A DNA stretch of 8,719 nucleotides. It comes from Lachnospiraceae bacterium. GTDB lineage: Bacteria; Bacillota; Clostridia; Lachnospirales; Lachnospiraceae. The stretch is taken from NCBI GenBank assembly GCA_017613225.1, contig JAGAEH010000094.1, positions 1 to 8,719 on the forward strand, written 5' to 3'. The first letter of the stretch is position 1; each line of letters begins with the position of its first letter. The notes beneath the pieces were generated by a model, which made no database searches, was not told where the DNA came from, and saw nothing but the letters and a program-made list of their open reading frames with translations. The position numbers and the translations under genes are program-made. Positions 1 through 6,386 of the stretch are shown piece after piece.

Positions 1-345
1 ATGATCACTCAGATCGGCGAGAAAGAGGCCATTTTCGACTTCTACATGGATATTCTGACCTATGATAAAGAGGAGAACGAGACCTTCATGAGCAAGGAAG
101 TGTACGCGAAGAAGGTGTCTTCGTTCTTCAGTGAAGTTCCGAAGGAGTGCACGGAGGAGGAGTTCGTACGGGCGGTCTGGTCCGCCAGCATCGATGATTC
201 CATTCCGAAGGAGAAGCAGAATCCCACGCTCACCCTTGGTTACGTCAGATCCGACGGCAGCGTGACACTGTTCGGCAGCAGGATGATGAAAGACAGGATC
301 AGCCTGTCGAAGAAGGACAAGATCCTCGTGTTTACGAATCATTGA
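1..345 (+). CDS. 3' end of an unrecognised protein, possibly with a TrkA-C/RCK-C-like C-terminus
   Basis: The reading frame is open from the first base of the window to a TGA at 343-345, giving 114 residues. An ATG happens to occupy bases 1-3, but no upstream sequence or ribosome binding site can be seen, so this is best treated as the C-terminal part of a longer gene. The segment is acidic and lysine-rich, with no membrane segment. The last 35 or so residues follow a pattern of small beta strands (GYVRSDGSV, then VTLF, then ISLSKKDKILVF). This recalls the TrkA-C/RCK-C or CASTOR/POLLUX-type regulatory domains at the end of some ion channels, where a 'DxiivF'-like strand closes the domain. That resemblance is a weak inference from pattern alone. 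The next gene starts 14 bases after the stop on the same strand, so the two may be co-transcribed. Coding direction is well supported; function is not. Confidence 0.6.
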   Translation: MITQIGEKEAIFDFYMDILTYDKEENETFMSKEVYAKKVSSFFSEVPKECTEEEFVRAVWSASIDDSIPKEKQNPTLTLGYVRSDGSVTLFGSRMMKDRISLSKKDKILVFTNH

Positions 346-346
346 C

Positions 347-350
347 GGAG
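347..350 (+). promoter_or_regulatory. Ribosome binding site (GGAG) that sets the start of the secreted protein
   Basis: GGAG lies nine bases before the ATG at 360. The same frame is also open from a TTG at 342, but that TTG overlaps the previous stop codon, has no ribosome binding site and would place six polar residues before a normal signal peptide. The ATG at 360 is therefore preferred. Confidence 0.7.
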
Positions 351-359
351 AAGAAAACG

Positions 360-3134
360 ATGAAAAAAAGACTTTTGCCAGTATTGCTTTTGTTCATGAC
401 AATAATTTCCCTGCTCTTTTTGTCCCCTGAGACGGTGAGAGCGGGCGGTGCCGTTGTGACCGCGCCGCAGCCGATAGACCAGGGCAAATGCGGTGATAAC
501 GTGTACTGGGCTTTCTTCAATTTCAATAACGAGGGGATCCTGCTGATCACCGGACAGGGTGACATGAACAACTACGCGTTCTATTCCGCGCCCTGGTATT
601 TTAACCGTCACACCATGACCCAGGTCATCATCGGCGAAGGCGTGACCAGCATCGGCTCAAATGCCTTTTACTATTATCAGGGGCTGAGGTCCGTTACGCT
701 GGGGCCTGACATCAGGACCATTCAGACCAACGCTTTTTCCGGCTGCAGCAAACTGGAAAAGATCGTTGTGGGCAACCAGGTCACCAGTCTGGGCTATCGC
801 TCCCTCGCCACTGGGAATCAGGTGTATTTCGCGGGTACCAGGCAGGAATGGGAGCAGCTGAACGGCGATCAGGCCCTTTCCTATGGCGTAAAAGCGCAGT
901 TTGCCTATGATGAGGCCTACGATCTTACCCAGAAGGCGGTGATCGTCACTCTGGGGGAATGCACCTATAATACCGCGGCGCAGACGCCCCAGGTCCGGGT
1001 CACCATCGACGGCGTGGAACTTAAAAAAGACAAGGATTATACCCTGTCCTTCAAAGACAACATCAACGCCGGCAAGGGGACGGTCACAGCCACCGGCACG
1101 GGGCAGTATAAAGGCAGCGTCACCGCCCAGTTTTTGATCAATCCCCATCCCCTTACGGAAGAAGGCGTTTCGGAGTTCAGCTATCAGACCTATTCCGGCT
1201 CCGAGATCTGGCCTAGCCATTCGGTATCCGTGACCATGGAGAGTCTGAAAAAGGTCTATCTGACCCCCGGTACCGATTATCAGGTCACCATGAAGGATAA
1301 CGTCAACGCGGGAACTGCCACCGTCACTTTCAAGGGCATCGGCAACTACACCGGCAAAGTGACCAGGAAATTCACGATCAATCCCAGGAGCTTGGTTCTG
1401 GCGGAGATCACGAATATCTCGGACAAGACATATACGGGAGAAGCGGTGACCCAGAAGCTGAAAGTAAAGATGTACATGGGCGGAAAGACGGTCACCCTGA
1501 AAAAGGACACGGACTACAAGGTCACCTATAAGAACAATAAGGTGCCGGGTACCGCCACGGTCACCATAGAGGGCAAGGGCAATTTTAAGGACAGCGTCAG
1601 CAAGACCTTCAAGATCTCAAAGGGCGCCGCGAAAGTCTCCTTTGACAAGAAGAGCATCACCAAGAACAAGATCGGCGTCACCTTTACCAACAAGGTCACC
1701 ACGGCCTCCACGGGTAAGAAGACCTATAAGTCCAGCAATTCCAGCGTGGCGAAGGTCAACTCCAAGGGAGAAGTCACTACCAAGGGTTACGGAAAGGCCA
1801 CCATCACCGTGACGGTGGCGGCCACCGACACCTATAAGGAAGCGACGGCCAAATACACGGTCATCGTCAATAAGATCATCGGCTGGGCGGACCTGCACTA
1901 TTCCTTCAGCAACAGCTTCTACGGATTCGGGTATCCCAGCAACTACGTGATCCCCTATTCCCGCTATAAGCTGGTGTTTGGAGACGACGCGGACTCCATT
2001 TACCGGGAGTGCGGCGGCAGGACCTGGGGCGGCAACTGCTTCGGCATGAGCTCCTCGGCATCGCTGATGAACAACACCGAAAGCGGCGTTAAAGTGAAGC
2101 ATTTCAAGTCCTCGGCAAGCAAGGTCAGCGACCTGGGGATCAACAACCACAACGACAAGATCGATCTGACCTTAAAGCAGTACATCGAAGTGATGCAGGT
2201 CAGCCAGTACAGCCAGTCCAGAGTCCTTGAGTGGAGGTCCCACTACAATGACCTGGAGGGCTGCGTCAAGGCTGTCAAGGAGGTGGCGTCCAATTCCCAG
2301 CCGGTCCTGGTGTGCATCTATGGGCCTACGGGCGGTCACGCCGTGGTGGGCTATGAGATGGAAAAAGTGGACGACAGCAAGAGCAGGATCCGGATCTACG
2401 ACCCCAATTTCCCCAACGACAAGCGTTCCATCACCCTGTACACCAAAAACGGCAAGTACACGGGCTGGTACTACAAGATGAACGACGTCGAAAACTGGGG
2501 CAGCAACTACAGCGGCTGCTACATGTCCTACATCACCTATCCGGTGTATTCGACCCTGTGGTCGGGGTATAACAAACCCGTGAACAGCTTTGTCACCAAC
2601 TCTGACAACTTCACGCTGAAGGACAACAACGGAAATGTGATCGCGGAGATGGCGAACGGAGTGTTCAGCAGCAGAAACGATCAGATCATGGAAATGGTGC
2701 CCATGGACGCGGTCCTGGAAGGGCACATGATCATCCTGCCCCTGGGCAACTACAGCTTTGAGAACAGCCAGGAGGATCTGGGAACACTTGATTTGAGGAC
2801 CCTGGATACCATCCTCACCGTAGACGCGGAAAACACAGCGCTTACAGCCACCATCAATACGGATTCCGCGGTGGGAACGGTGAGCCTGGAGCCTTCCGCA
2901 AAAGAAAACTATCACATCAAATTCGACTCCCTGATGCTGCAGAAGGAGGGCATAGACGAACTGGTCTTCAGCGGTGTGGGGAACGGCAGCGAGATGCTGG
3001 TGGGCGTCAAGGACGGCCAGTACGTCTATGAGAACTGTGATCAGATGGCTGTCATGGTGAACGGCGACGTGGTAGAGGACGTGGTGCCCGGCGGAGCCAA
3101 TGACCCCACGGGCGATGAACCGGATCAGGATTAA
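360..3134 (+). CDS. Secreted BspA-like LRR / Ig-like repeat protein with a papain/C39-like cysteine peptidase domain
   Basis: This 924-aa protein starts with a clear signal peptide (MKKRLLPVLLLFMTIIS, hydrophobic core to about residue 21, probable cleavage after VRA at 28). Residues about 40-165 form a BspA-type cap and leucine-rich repeat, with CGDNVYW, SAPWY, GVTSIGSNAF and TRQEW, a style common in Clostridia. Three Ig-like/MBG-type repeats of about 75 residues follow (about 192-262, 264-344 and 345-422), each with a 'DY.v..k.N..aGt.tvt..G.G.y.g.v...f.I' pattern. A BIG2-like domain spans about 423-505 (SSNSSVAKVNSKGEVTTKGYG). Residues about 506-737 look like a papain-fold cysteine peptidase: WGGNCFGMS (Cys560), GGHAVVGY (His660) and IYDPNFP (Asp681, Asn683) occur in the order Cys-His-Asp. 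Asn559 sits where many papain-like enzymes carry an oxyanion residue. The last 190 residues match nothing I recognise and end in an acidic tail. There is no LPXTG motif or C-terminal membrane helix, so the protein is probably released or held non-covalently. Peptidase activity and target are inferred; an amidase or transglutaminase role is possible. Confidence 0.85.
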   Translation: MKKRLLPVLLLFMTIISLLFLSPETVRAGGAVVTAPQPIDQGKCGDNVYWAFFNFNNEGILLITGQGDMNNYAFYSAPWYFNRHTMTQVIIGEGVTSIGSNAFYYYQGLRSVTLGPDIRTIQTNAFSGCSKLEKIVVGNQVTSLGYRSLATGNQVYFAGTRQEWEQLNGDQALSYGVKAQFAYDEAYDLTQKAVIVTLGECTYNTAAQTPQVRVTIDGVELKKDKDYTLSFKDNINAGKGTVTATGTGQYKGSVTAQFLINPHPLTEEGVSEFSYQTYSGSEIWPSHSVSVTMESLKKVYLTPGTDYQVTMKDNVNAGTATVTFKGIGNYTGKVTRKFTINPRSLVLAEITNISDKTYTGEAVTQKLKVKMYMGGKTVTLKKDTDYKVTYKNNKVPGTATVTIEGKGNFKDSVSKTFKISKGAAKVSFDKKSITKNKIGVTFTNKVTTASTGKKTYKSSNSSVAKVNSKGEVTTKGYGKATITVTVAATDTYKEATAKYTVIVNKIIGWADLHYSFSNSFYGFGYPSNYVIPYSRYKLVFGDDADSIYRECGGRTWGGNCFGMSSSASLMNNTESGVKVKHFKSSASKVSDLGINNHNDKIDLTLKQYIEVMQVSQYSQSRVLEWRSHYNDLEGCVKAVKEVASNSQPVLVCIYGPTGGHAVVGYEMEKVDDSKSRIRIYDPNFPNDKRSITLYTKNGKYTGWYYKMNDVENWGSNYSGCYMSYITYPVYSTLWSGYNKPVNSFVTNSDNFTLKDNNGNVIAEMANGVFSSRNDQIMEMVPMDAVLEGHMIILPLGNYSFENSQEDLGTLDLRTLDTILTVDAENTALTATINTDSAVGTVSLEPSAKENYHIKFDSLMLQKEGIDELVFSGVGNGSEMLVGVKDGQYVYENCDQMAVMVNGDVVEDVVPGGANDPTGDEPDQD

Positions 3135-3142
3135 GATCCGGT
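3119..3142. repeat. 8-bp perfect inverted repeat between convergent genes; weak terminator candidate
   Basis: ACCGGATC (3119-3126) and GATCCGGT (3135-3142) pair perfectly around an eight-base loop that contains the TAA stop of the secreted-protein gene. In the + direction the stem is followed by CCTTCCGC, not a true T-run. In the - direction, downstream of the helicase stop, it is followed by TCATCG. It could act as a weak hairpin terminator for both convergent genes, but the missing T-run makes this uncertain. Confidence 0.35.
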
Positions 3143-3166
3143 CCTTCCGCAGATGATCGGCAAGAT

Positions 3167-5329
3167 CTAGAGCTTGCTCAGCACCTTTGCCCCAAAGGCC
3201 AGGGTGCGGGGCGTATCGAAGGCATCGAACTGAATGGTATAGGTCCCTTTGGAAGTGTTGACACCGGTCACGGTGCCGGCCCCCAGGATCTTGTGCGTGA
3301 CTCGCTGTCCGGATTCAAAGAGGTCAGGCAGCTTTGTTTTGTCCGCGTAGGAAGAGCGGCGGGCAATATACTCCTTTGTGTCGGCGATCAGGTCGTCTTT
3401 AGGAGGGGTCTCGAACTGCAGCAGGTCCTGATCCACGTCCAGAATGAAGCGAGAGGGATAGCGGGGAGAGCCGTCGTAAGCGCGGCCGCCGGCCATGCTG
3501 AGAAAGAGCCGGTCCTTCGCGCGGGTGACGGCCACGAAGGCCAGCCGGCGTTCCTCCTCCATGCCCTGGGCCGTGTCCACCTTGCCGGAGGGGAAGACTC
3601 CCTCATTCAGTTCGCAGAGGAAGACGCAGGGGAATTCCAGGCCCTTGGCGGCGTGGACCGTCATCAGTTTCACCTTGTCAGCCGCGGAATTGTCCAGATC
3701 GGCGTTGTTCAGCAGCGCCAGCTGGGTCAAAAAGCTCTGAATGGTGCATTCCTCGCCCGCGCTGACCACATAGTCGTAAACGGTCTGCTTCAGCTCCGCC
3801 AGATTGTCCAGCCGCGCCTGGCCGCCTTCGGTGCGCAGCATGGCTTCGTAACCGCTGCGGTCCAGGATCTCGGACAGCAGGTCGGAAATGTCCCGGCCTT
3901 CGTAAGAGCTGCCGTAGTATTCGATGAGCCGGATGAACTTGCCGGCGGAGGTGTTCTTGAACATTTCATCATCCCGGTACTTCAGCAGGGCGTCATAGAG
4001 AGTGATGCCTTCCTGCTCGGCCTTTTCCCGAAGAAAAGCGATGCGCCTGCGGCCCATGTTGCGCTTCGGTTTGTTGACAACGCGCTCGAAGGAGAGATCG
4101 TCCCTGTAGACGATCATCCGCAGATAGGAGAGGGCGTCCTTGATCTCAGCCCGTTCGAAGAAGGGAATGCCGCTGTAGATGTCGTAGGGGACCTGGGCCG
4201 CGATCAGGGCGTCTTCCAGGTTCCCGGTGATGTAATGAGCCCGGTAGAGGATGGCCATGTCCTTTAACGGAATGCCGCCTTCCTTCAGGGTGAGGATGCG
4301 CTGGGCGATCCAGGCGGCCTCGTCCTGGGGCGTTTTGGCGAACTTGCAGATGACGGCATCCCCATCGCCGCGAACGGGAATGAGCTTTTTGTCGATGCGC
4401 TCCGCGTTCTTGTCGATCAGGGAATTGGCCACGTTCAGGATCTGGGGCACGGAGCGGTAGTTTTCCATCATCATGATGGTCTGCACGTTGGGAAACTGGT
4501 TTTCGAAATCCAGCAGATAGCGCACGCTGGCGCCGCGCCAGGTGTAGATGGTCTGGTCCGGATCCCCCACCACGAAAAGGGTCTTGTGATAGGCGCAGAG
4601 CACTTCCATCAGTTCGTACTGCAGCTGGTCGATGTCCTGGAATTCGTCGATCATGATGTATTCCAGCCGTTCCTGCCACTTCAGCCGGATGTCCGCGTTT
4701 TCCTTGAAGATGTGCAGCGTGAACTTGATCAGGTCGTTATAGTCCAGGGCGTACATCTTCTTTTCGTGATAGAGGTAGCCGTAGAAGATGATGTCGTTCA
4801 GGCCGTCGGCCGTCTCGTATTTGCGCTTCAGGCTGTCCAGATCCATGCGGATCAGGTCTTCACAGTAATCCGGCTTCCAGAAGCACTTCTGCATCTCGAT
4901 CATGTCCCTGGCATTGGAAAAGGTCATGTGGCGCAGCGTAAAGCCCCGTTCCTCATAGATGATGCGCAGGATGTCGTCGATGTCCGAATTGTCCAGCACG
5001 ATGAAGCTGTGGGGATAGGAGACGGCGTGGGAATCCTCCTGCAGAACGGAGACGCAGAAGCCGTGGAAGGTATTGATGTAGCCCGTGTCGTGGTCGCCGG
5101 TCAGGTTGTGGATGCGGCGGCGCATTTCGTTGGCGGACTTATTGGTGAAGGTGACGCAGAGAATGTGGCCGGGCAGGATCCCGATATCGTTGACCAGATA
5201 GGCAAAGCGGCAGGCCAGCGCCCTTGTCTTGCCGCTGCCCGCGCCCGCGATGACGCGCACAAAGCCTTCGGTGGTGGTGACCGCCTGATATTGCGCCGTA
5301 TTCAGTTTAGAAAGAAAATCGCCCTGCAT
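3167..5329 (-). CDS. UvrD/PcrA-family superfamily 1 ATP-dependent DNA helicase
   Basis: This 720-aa protein has the full set of SF1A helicase motifs: Q motif (LNTAQYQAV, 9-17), Walker A (GAGSGKT, 29-35, Lys34), motif Ia (TFTNKSANEM, 60-69), FHGF at 88-91, Walker B/motif II (DEFQDID, 228-234), motif III (GDPDQTIYTWRGA, 255-267), motif IV (NYRS, 290-293), motif V (TVHAAKGLEF, 557-566) and motif VI (AVTRAKDRL, Arg603). Residues 671-720 form a PcrA-like C-terminal Tudor-type segment (GQRVTHKILGAGTV). Such enzymes unwind DNA 3'-5' in nucleotide excision repair, removal of RecA filaments and transcription-coupled repair. Length matches PcrA (about 720-740). However, DEFQDID and GDPDQTIYTWRGA differ from classical PcrA (DEYQDT, GDADQSIYGWRGA as I recall them), so this may be a clostridial UvrD-like paralogue, and I leave the symbol blank. 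An in-frame TAA at 5339-5341 makes the ATG at 5329 the only normal start, although it has no Shine-Dalgarno sequence. A LexA-like box and a promoter lie just upstream. Confidence 0.95.
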   Translation of the reverse strand: MQGDFLSKLNTAQYQAVTTTEGFVRVIAGAGSGKTRALACRFAYLVNDIGILPGHILCVTFTNKSANEMRRRIHNLTGDHDTGYINTFHGFCVSVLQEDSHAVSYPHSFIVLDNSDIDDILRIIYEERGFTLRHMTFSNARDMIEMQKCFWKPDYCEDLIRMDLDSLKRKYETADGLNDIIFYGYLYHEKKMYALDYNDLIKFTLHIFKENADIRLKWQERLEYIMIDEFQDIDQLQYELMEVLCAYHKTLFVVGDPDQTIYTWRGASVRYLLDFENQFPNVQTIMMMENYRSVPQILNVANSLIDKNAERIDKKLIPVRGDGDAVICKFAKTPQDEAAWIAQRILTLKEGGIPLKDMAILYRAHYITGNLEDALIAAQVPYDIYSGIPFFERAEIKDALSYLRMIVYRDDLSFERVVNKPKRNMGRRRIAFLREKAEQEGITLYDALLKYRDDEMFKNTSAGKFIRLIEYYGSSYEGRDISDLLSEILDRSGYEAMLRTEGGQARLDNLAELKQTVYDYVVSAGEECTIQSFLTQLALLNNADLDNSAADKVKLMTVHAAKGLEFPCVFLCELNEGVFPSGKVDTAQGMEEERRLAFVAVTRAKDRLFLSMAGGRAYDGSPRYPSRFILDVDQDLLQFETPPKDDLIADTKEYIARRSSYADKTKLPDLFESGQRVTHKILGAGTVTGVNTSKGTYTIQFDAFDTPRTLAFGAKVLSKL

Positions 5330-5356
5330 GATGCCATTTTAGCACATTGCAGGGCG
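5320..5356. repeat. 9-bp perfect inverted repeat spanning the helicase start codon and -10 region
   Basis: CGCCCTGCA (5320-5328) and TGCAGGGCG (5348-5356) are exact inverted copies separated by 19 bases. On the - strand the right arm lies in the promoter spacer and the left arm in the first helicase codons, including part of the AUG. The dyad could be an operator for a DNA-binding protein. Alternatively it forms an RNA hairpin in read-through transcripts that masks the start codon. The stem is followed on the - strand by ATTTTC, too short to argue for a terminator. The symmetry is visible in the sequence; the function is inferred. Confidence 0.55.
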
Positions 5357-5364
5357 GTTGTAAA
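5336..5364 (-). promoter_or_regulatory. Predicted sigma-A promoter of the helicase gene (extended -10)
   Basis: Read on the - strand, TTTACA (5364-5359, one mismatch to TTGACA) is followed by exactly 17 bases and TAAAAT (5341-5336, one mismatch to TATAAT). TGC immediately precedes the hexamer, giving an extended -10. Transcription would be expected to begin about seven bases past the -10, which coincides with the A of the helicase ATG at 5329. The transcript would then be leaderless, consistent with the missing Shine-Dalgarno sequence. Confidence 0.65.
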
Positions 5365-5372
5365 TGGAAATC

Positions 5373-5386
5373 AGAACATTTGTTCG
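5373..5386 (-). promoter_or_regulatory. LexA (DinR)-type SOS box upstream of the helicase
   Basis: On the - strand the bases CGAACAAATGTTCT match the Firmicutes LexA consensus CGAACRNRYGTTYG at 13 of 14 positions, with only the final G replaced by T. The core GAAC-N4-GTTC is perfect. It lies nine bases upstream of the predicted -35 and one base past the stop codon of the upstream permease. UvrD/PcrA helicases are SOS-linked in several bacteria, so a LexA box here fits the gene it precedes. Binding is inferred; the match is seen directly. Confidence 0.7.
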
Positions 5387-5387
5387 G

Positions 5388-6386
5388 CTATCGGTCTTCC
5401 CGGAAATAGGGTAGGCCCAGGCTTTCCGGCGGCTTGCTCTCGTGCTTGTTCCGCAGGCTGGTGATGATCAGCACGATGATGGTCACCAGATAGGGGATCA
5501 TGCGGTAAAGCTCCTTAACGGCCAGGTTGTCCATGCCGGTGGGCAGGTACAGATACATGATGTACAGACCGCCGAAAAGGATGGATGCCAGCACGCTGAT
5601 GGCCGGACGCCAGATGGTGAAGATGACCAGGGCGATGGCCAGCCAGCCGCGGTCGCCGAAGGCATTGTTGGACCAGACGCCGTTGGCATAGTCCATGACG
5701 TAGTAGAGACCGCCGATGCCGGCGATCATGGAGCCGACGCAGGTGGCCAGATACTTATAAGAGGTGACGTTGATGCCAGCGGCGTCGGCAGTAGCAGGAT
5801 TTTCACCTACTGCACGGAGATGCAGGCCCCTGCGGGTCCGCTTTAAGAAGATGGACGCCAGGATGCCGATGACGATGGCCAGGTAGGCCAGGAAGCCGTA
5901 GGAGAGGAAGATCTTTCCAAACCAGCCCAGCTTGGAGGCAAAGGGCAGGGTCTTTCTGAAGCAGTTGCTGGTGGCGGACAGGGCGATGGAAGGCACGTCG
6001 CTGCCGGTGAGCTTGATCAGCGAGCCGCCGAAGAAGTTGCCGAAACCCACGCCGAAGGTGGTGATGGCAAGGCCCGTCACATTCTGGTTGGCCCGGAGGG
6101 TGACCGTCAGGAAACAGTACAGCAGGCCCATGAGCAGGGAGCCCAGCAGACAGGCGAGCATGGGGATGGCAACGGTCAGGAAGCCGTTCATGTTGGCCGC
6201 GCCGCCGCAGGACTGCTCATACAGGAAAGCGCCGATGACGCCGGAGATGGCGCCCACGTACATGATGCCGGGAGTACCAAGGTTCAGGTTGCCGGATTTC
6301 TCCGTCAGGATCTCGCCGGTGCTGCCGTACATCAGAGGCACGCCCTGGATCACGGCACGGGGTACGAAAGTGAGCCAGTCTATCAT
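5388..6386 (-). CDS. nupQ: BMP/NupOPQ-type nucleoside ABC transporter, permease NupQ-like
   Basis: This 332-aa polytopic membrane protein of the BPD_transp_2 family matches the second permease of BMP-type nucleoside importers (NupQ/YufQ of Bacillus subtilis, RnsD of streptococci). Visible marks are the N-terminal ILTEKSGNLNLGTPGIMYVG segment, the central LHLRAVGENPATADAAGINV coupling-helix region that contacts the ATPase, and the C-terminal PPESLGLPYFRED motif typical of this subunit. About eight to ten hydrophobic segments can be traced. It should form the translocation channel with the NupP-like permease encoded just upstream. Start choice is firm: GGAGG at 6394-6398 lies seven bases before the ATG. 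The ATG overlaps the stop of the upstream gene by four bases (ATGA), so translation is likely coupled. The substrate is probably purine or pyrimidine nucleosides by family; related systems may take other small molecules, so specificity is inferred. Confidence 0.9.
   Translation of the reverse strand: MIDWLTFVPRAVIQGVPLMYGSTGEILTEKSGNLNLGTPGIMYVGAISGVIGAFLYEQSCGGAANMNGFLTVAIPMLACLLGSLLMGLLYCFLTVTLRANQNVTGLAITTFGVGFGNFFGGSLIKLTGSDVPSIALSATSNCFRKTLPFASKLGWFGKIFLSYGFLAYLAIVIGILASIFLKRTRRGLHLRAVGENPATADAAGINVTSYKYLATCVGSMIAGIGGLYYVMDYANGVWSNNAFGDRGWLAIALVIFTIWRPAISVLASILFGGLYIMYLYLPTGMDNLAVKELYRMIPYLVTIIVLIITSLRNKHESKPPESLGLPYFREDR

Noticed and set aside
342..359. TTG at 342 as the start of the secreted protein
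   Set aside because: It overlaps the previous gene's stop and lacks a ribosome binding site; the ATG at 360 has GGAG nine bases upstream and begins a standard signal peptide.
657..1220. 187-codon open frame on the - strand within the secreted-protein gene
   Set aside because: It lies opposite a well-supported gene with recognisable repeats, its translation matches nothing, and it comes from the GC-rich codon pattern of the + strand.
900..1620. The three Ig-like repeats as recent DNA-level tandem duplications
   Set aside because: They align as protein, but the DNA copies differ widely, so they look like old domain repeats, not recent expansion.
2172..2915. 247-codon open frame on the - strand across the peptidase-like region
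   Set aside because: Translation is low-complexity, rich in Val, His and Arg, as expected of an antisense shadow; no domain or ribosome binding site was seen.
2571..3134. Sortase (LPXTG-like) or transmembrane cell-wall anchor at the end of the secreted protein
   Set aside because: The terminus is acidic (TGDEPDQD) with no LPXTG-like motif, hydrophobic helix or basic tail.
5320..5356. The 9-bp dyad read as an intrinsic terminator of the transporter operon
   Set aside because: It overlaps the helicase start codon, and only ATTTTC follows the stem on the - strand, so an operator or translational role fits better.
3293..5464. Long + strand open frames (324 and 292 codons) opposite the helicase
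   Set aside because: The - strand frame carries all SF1 helicase motifs; the + strand products are compositionally biased and have no recognisable motif.
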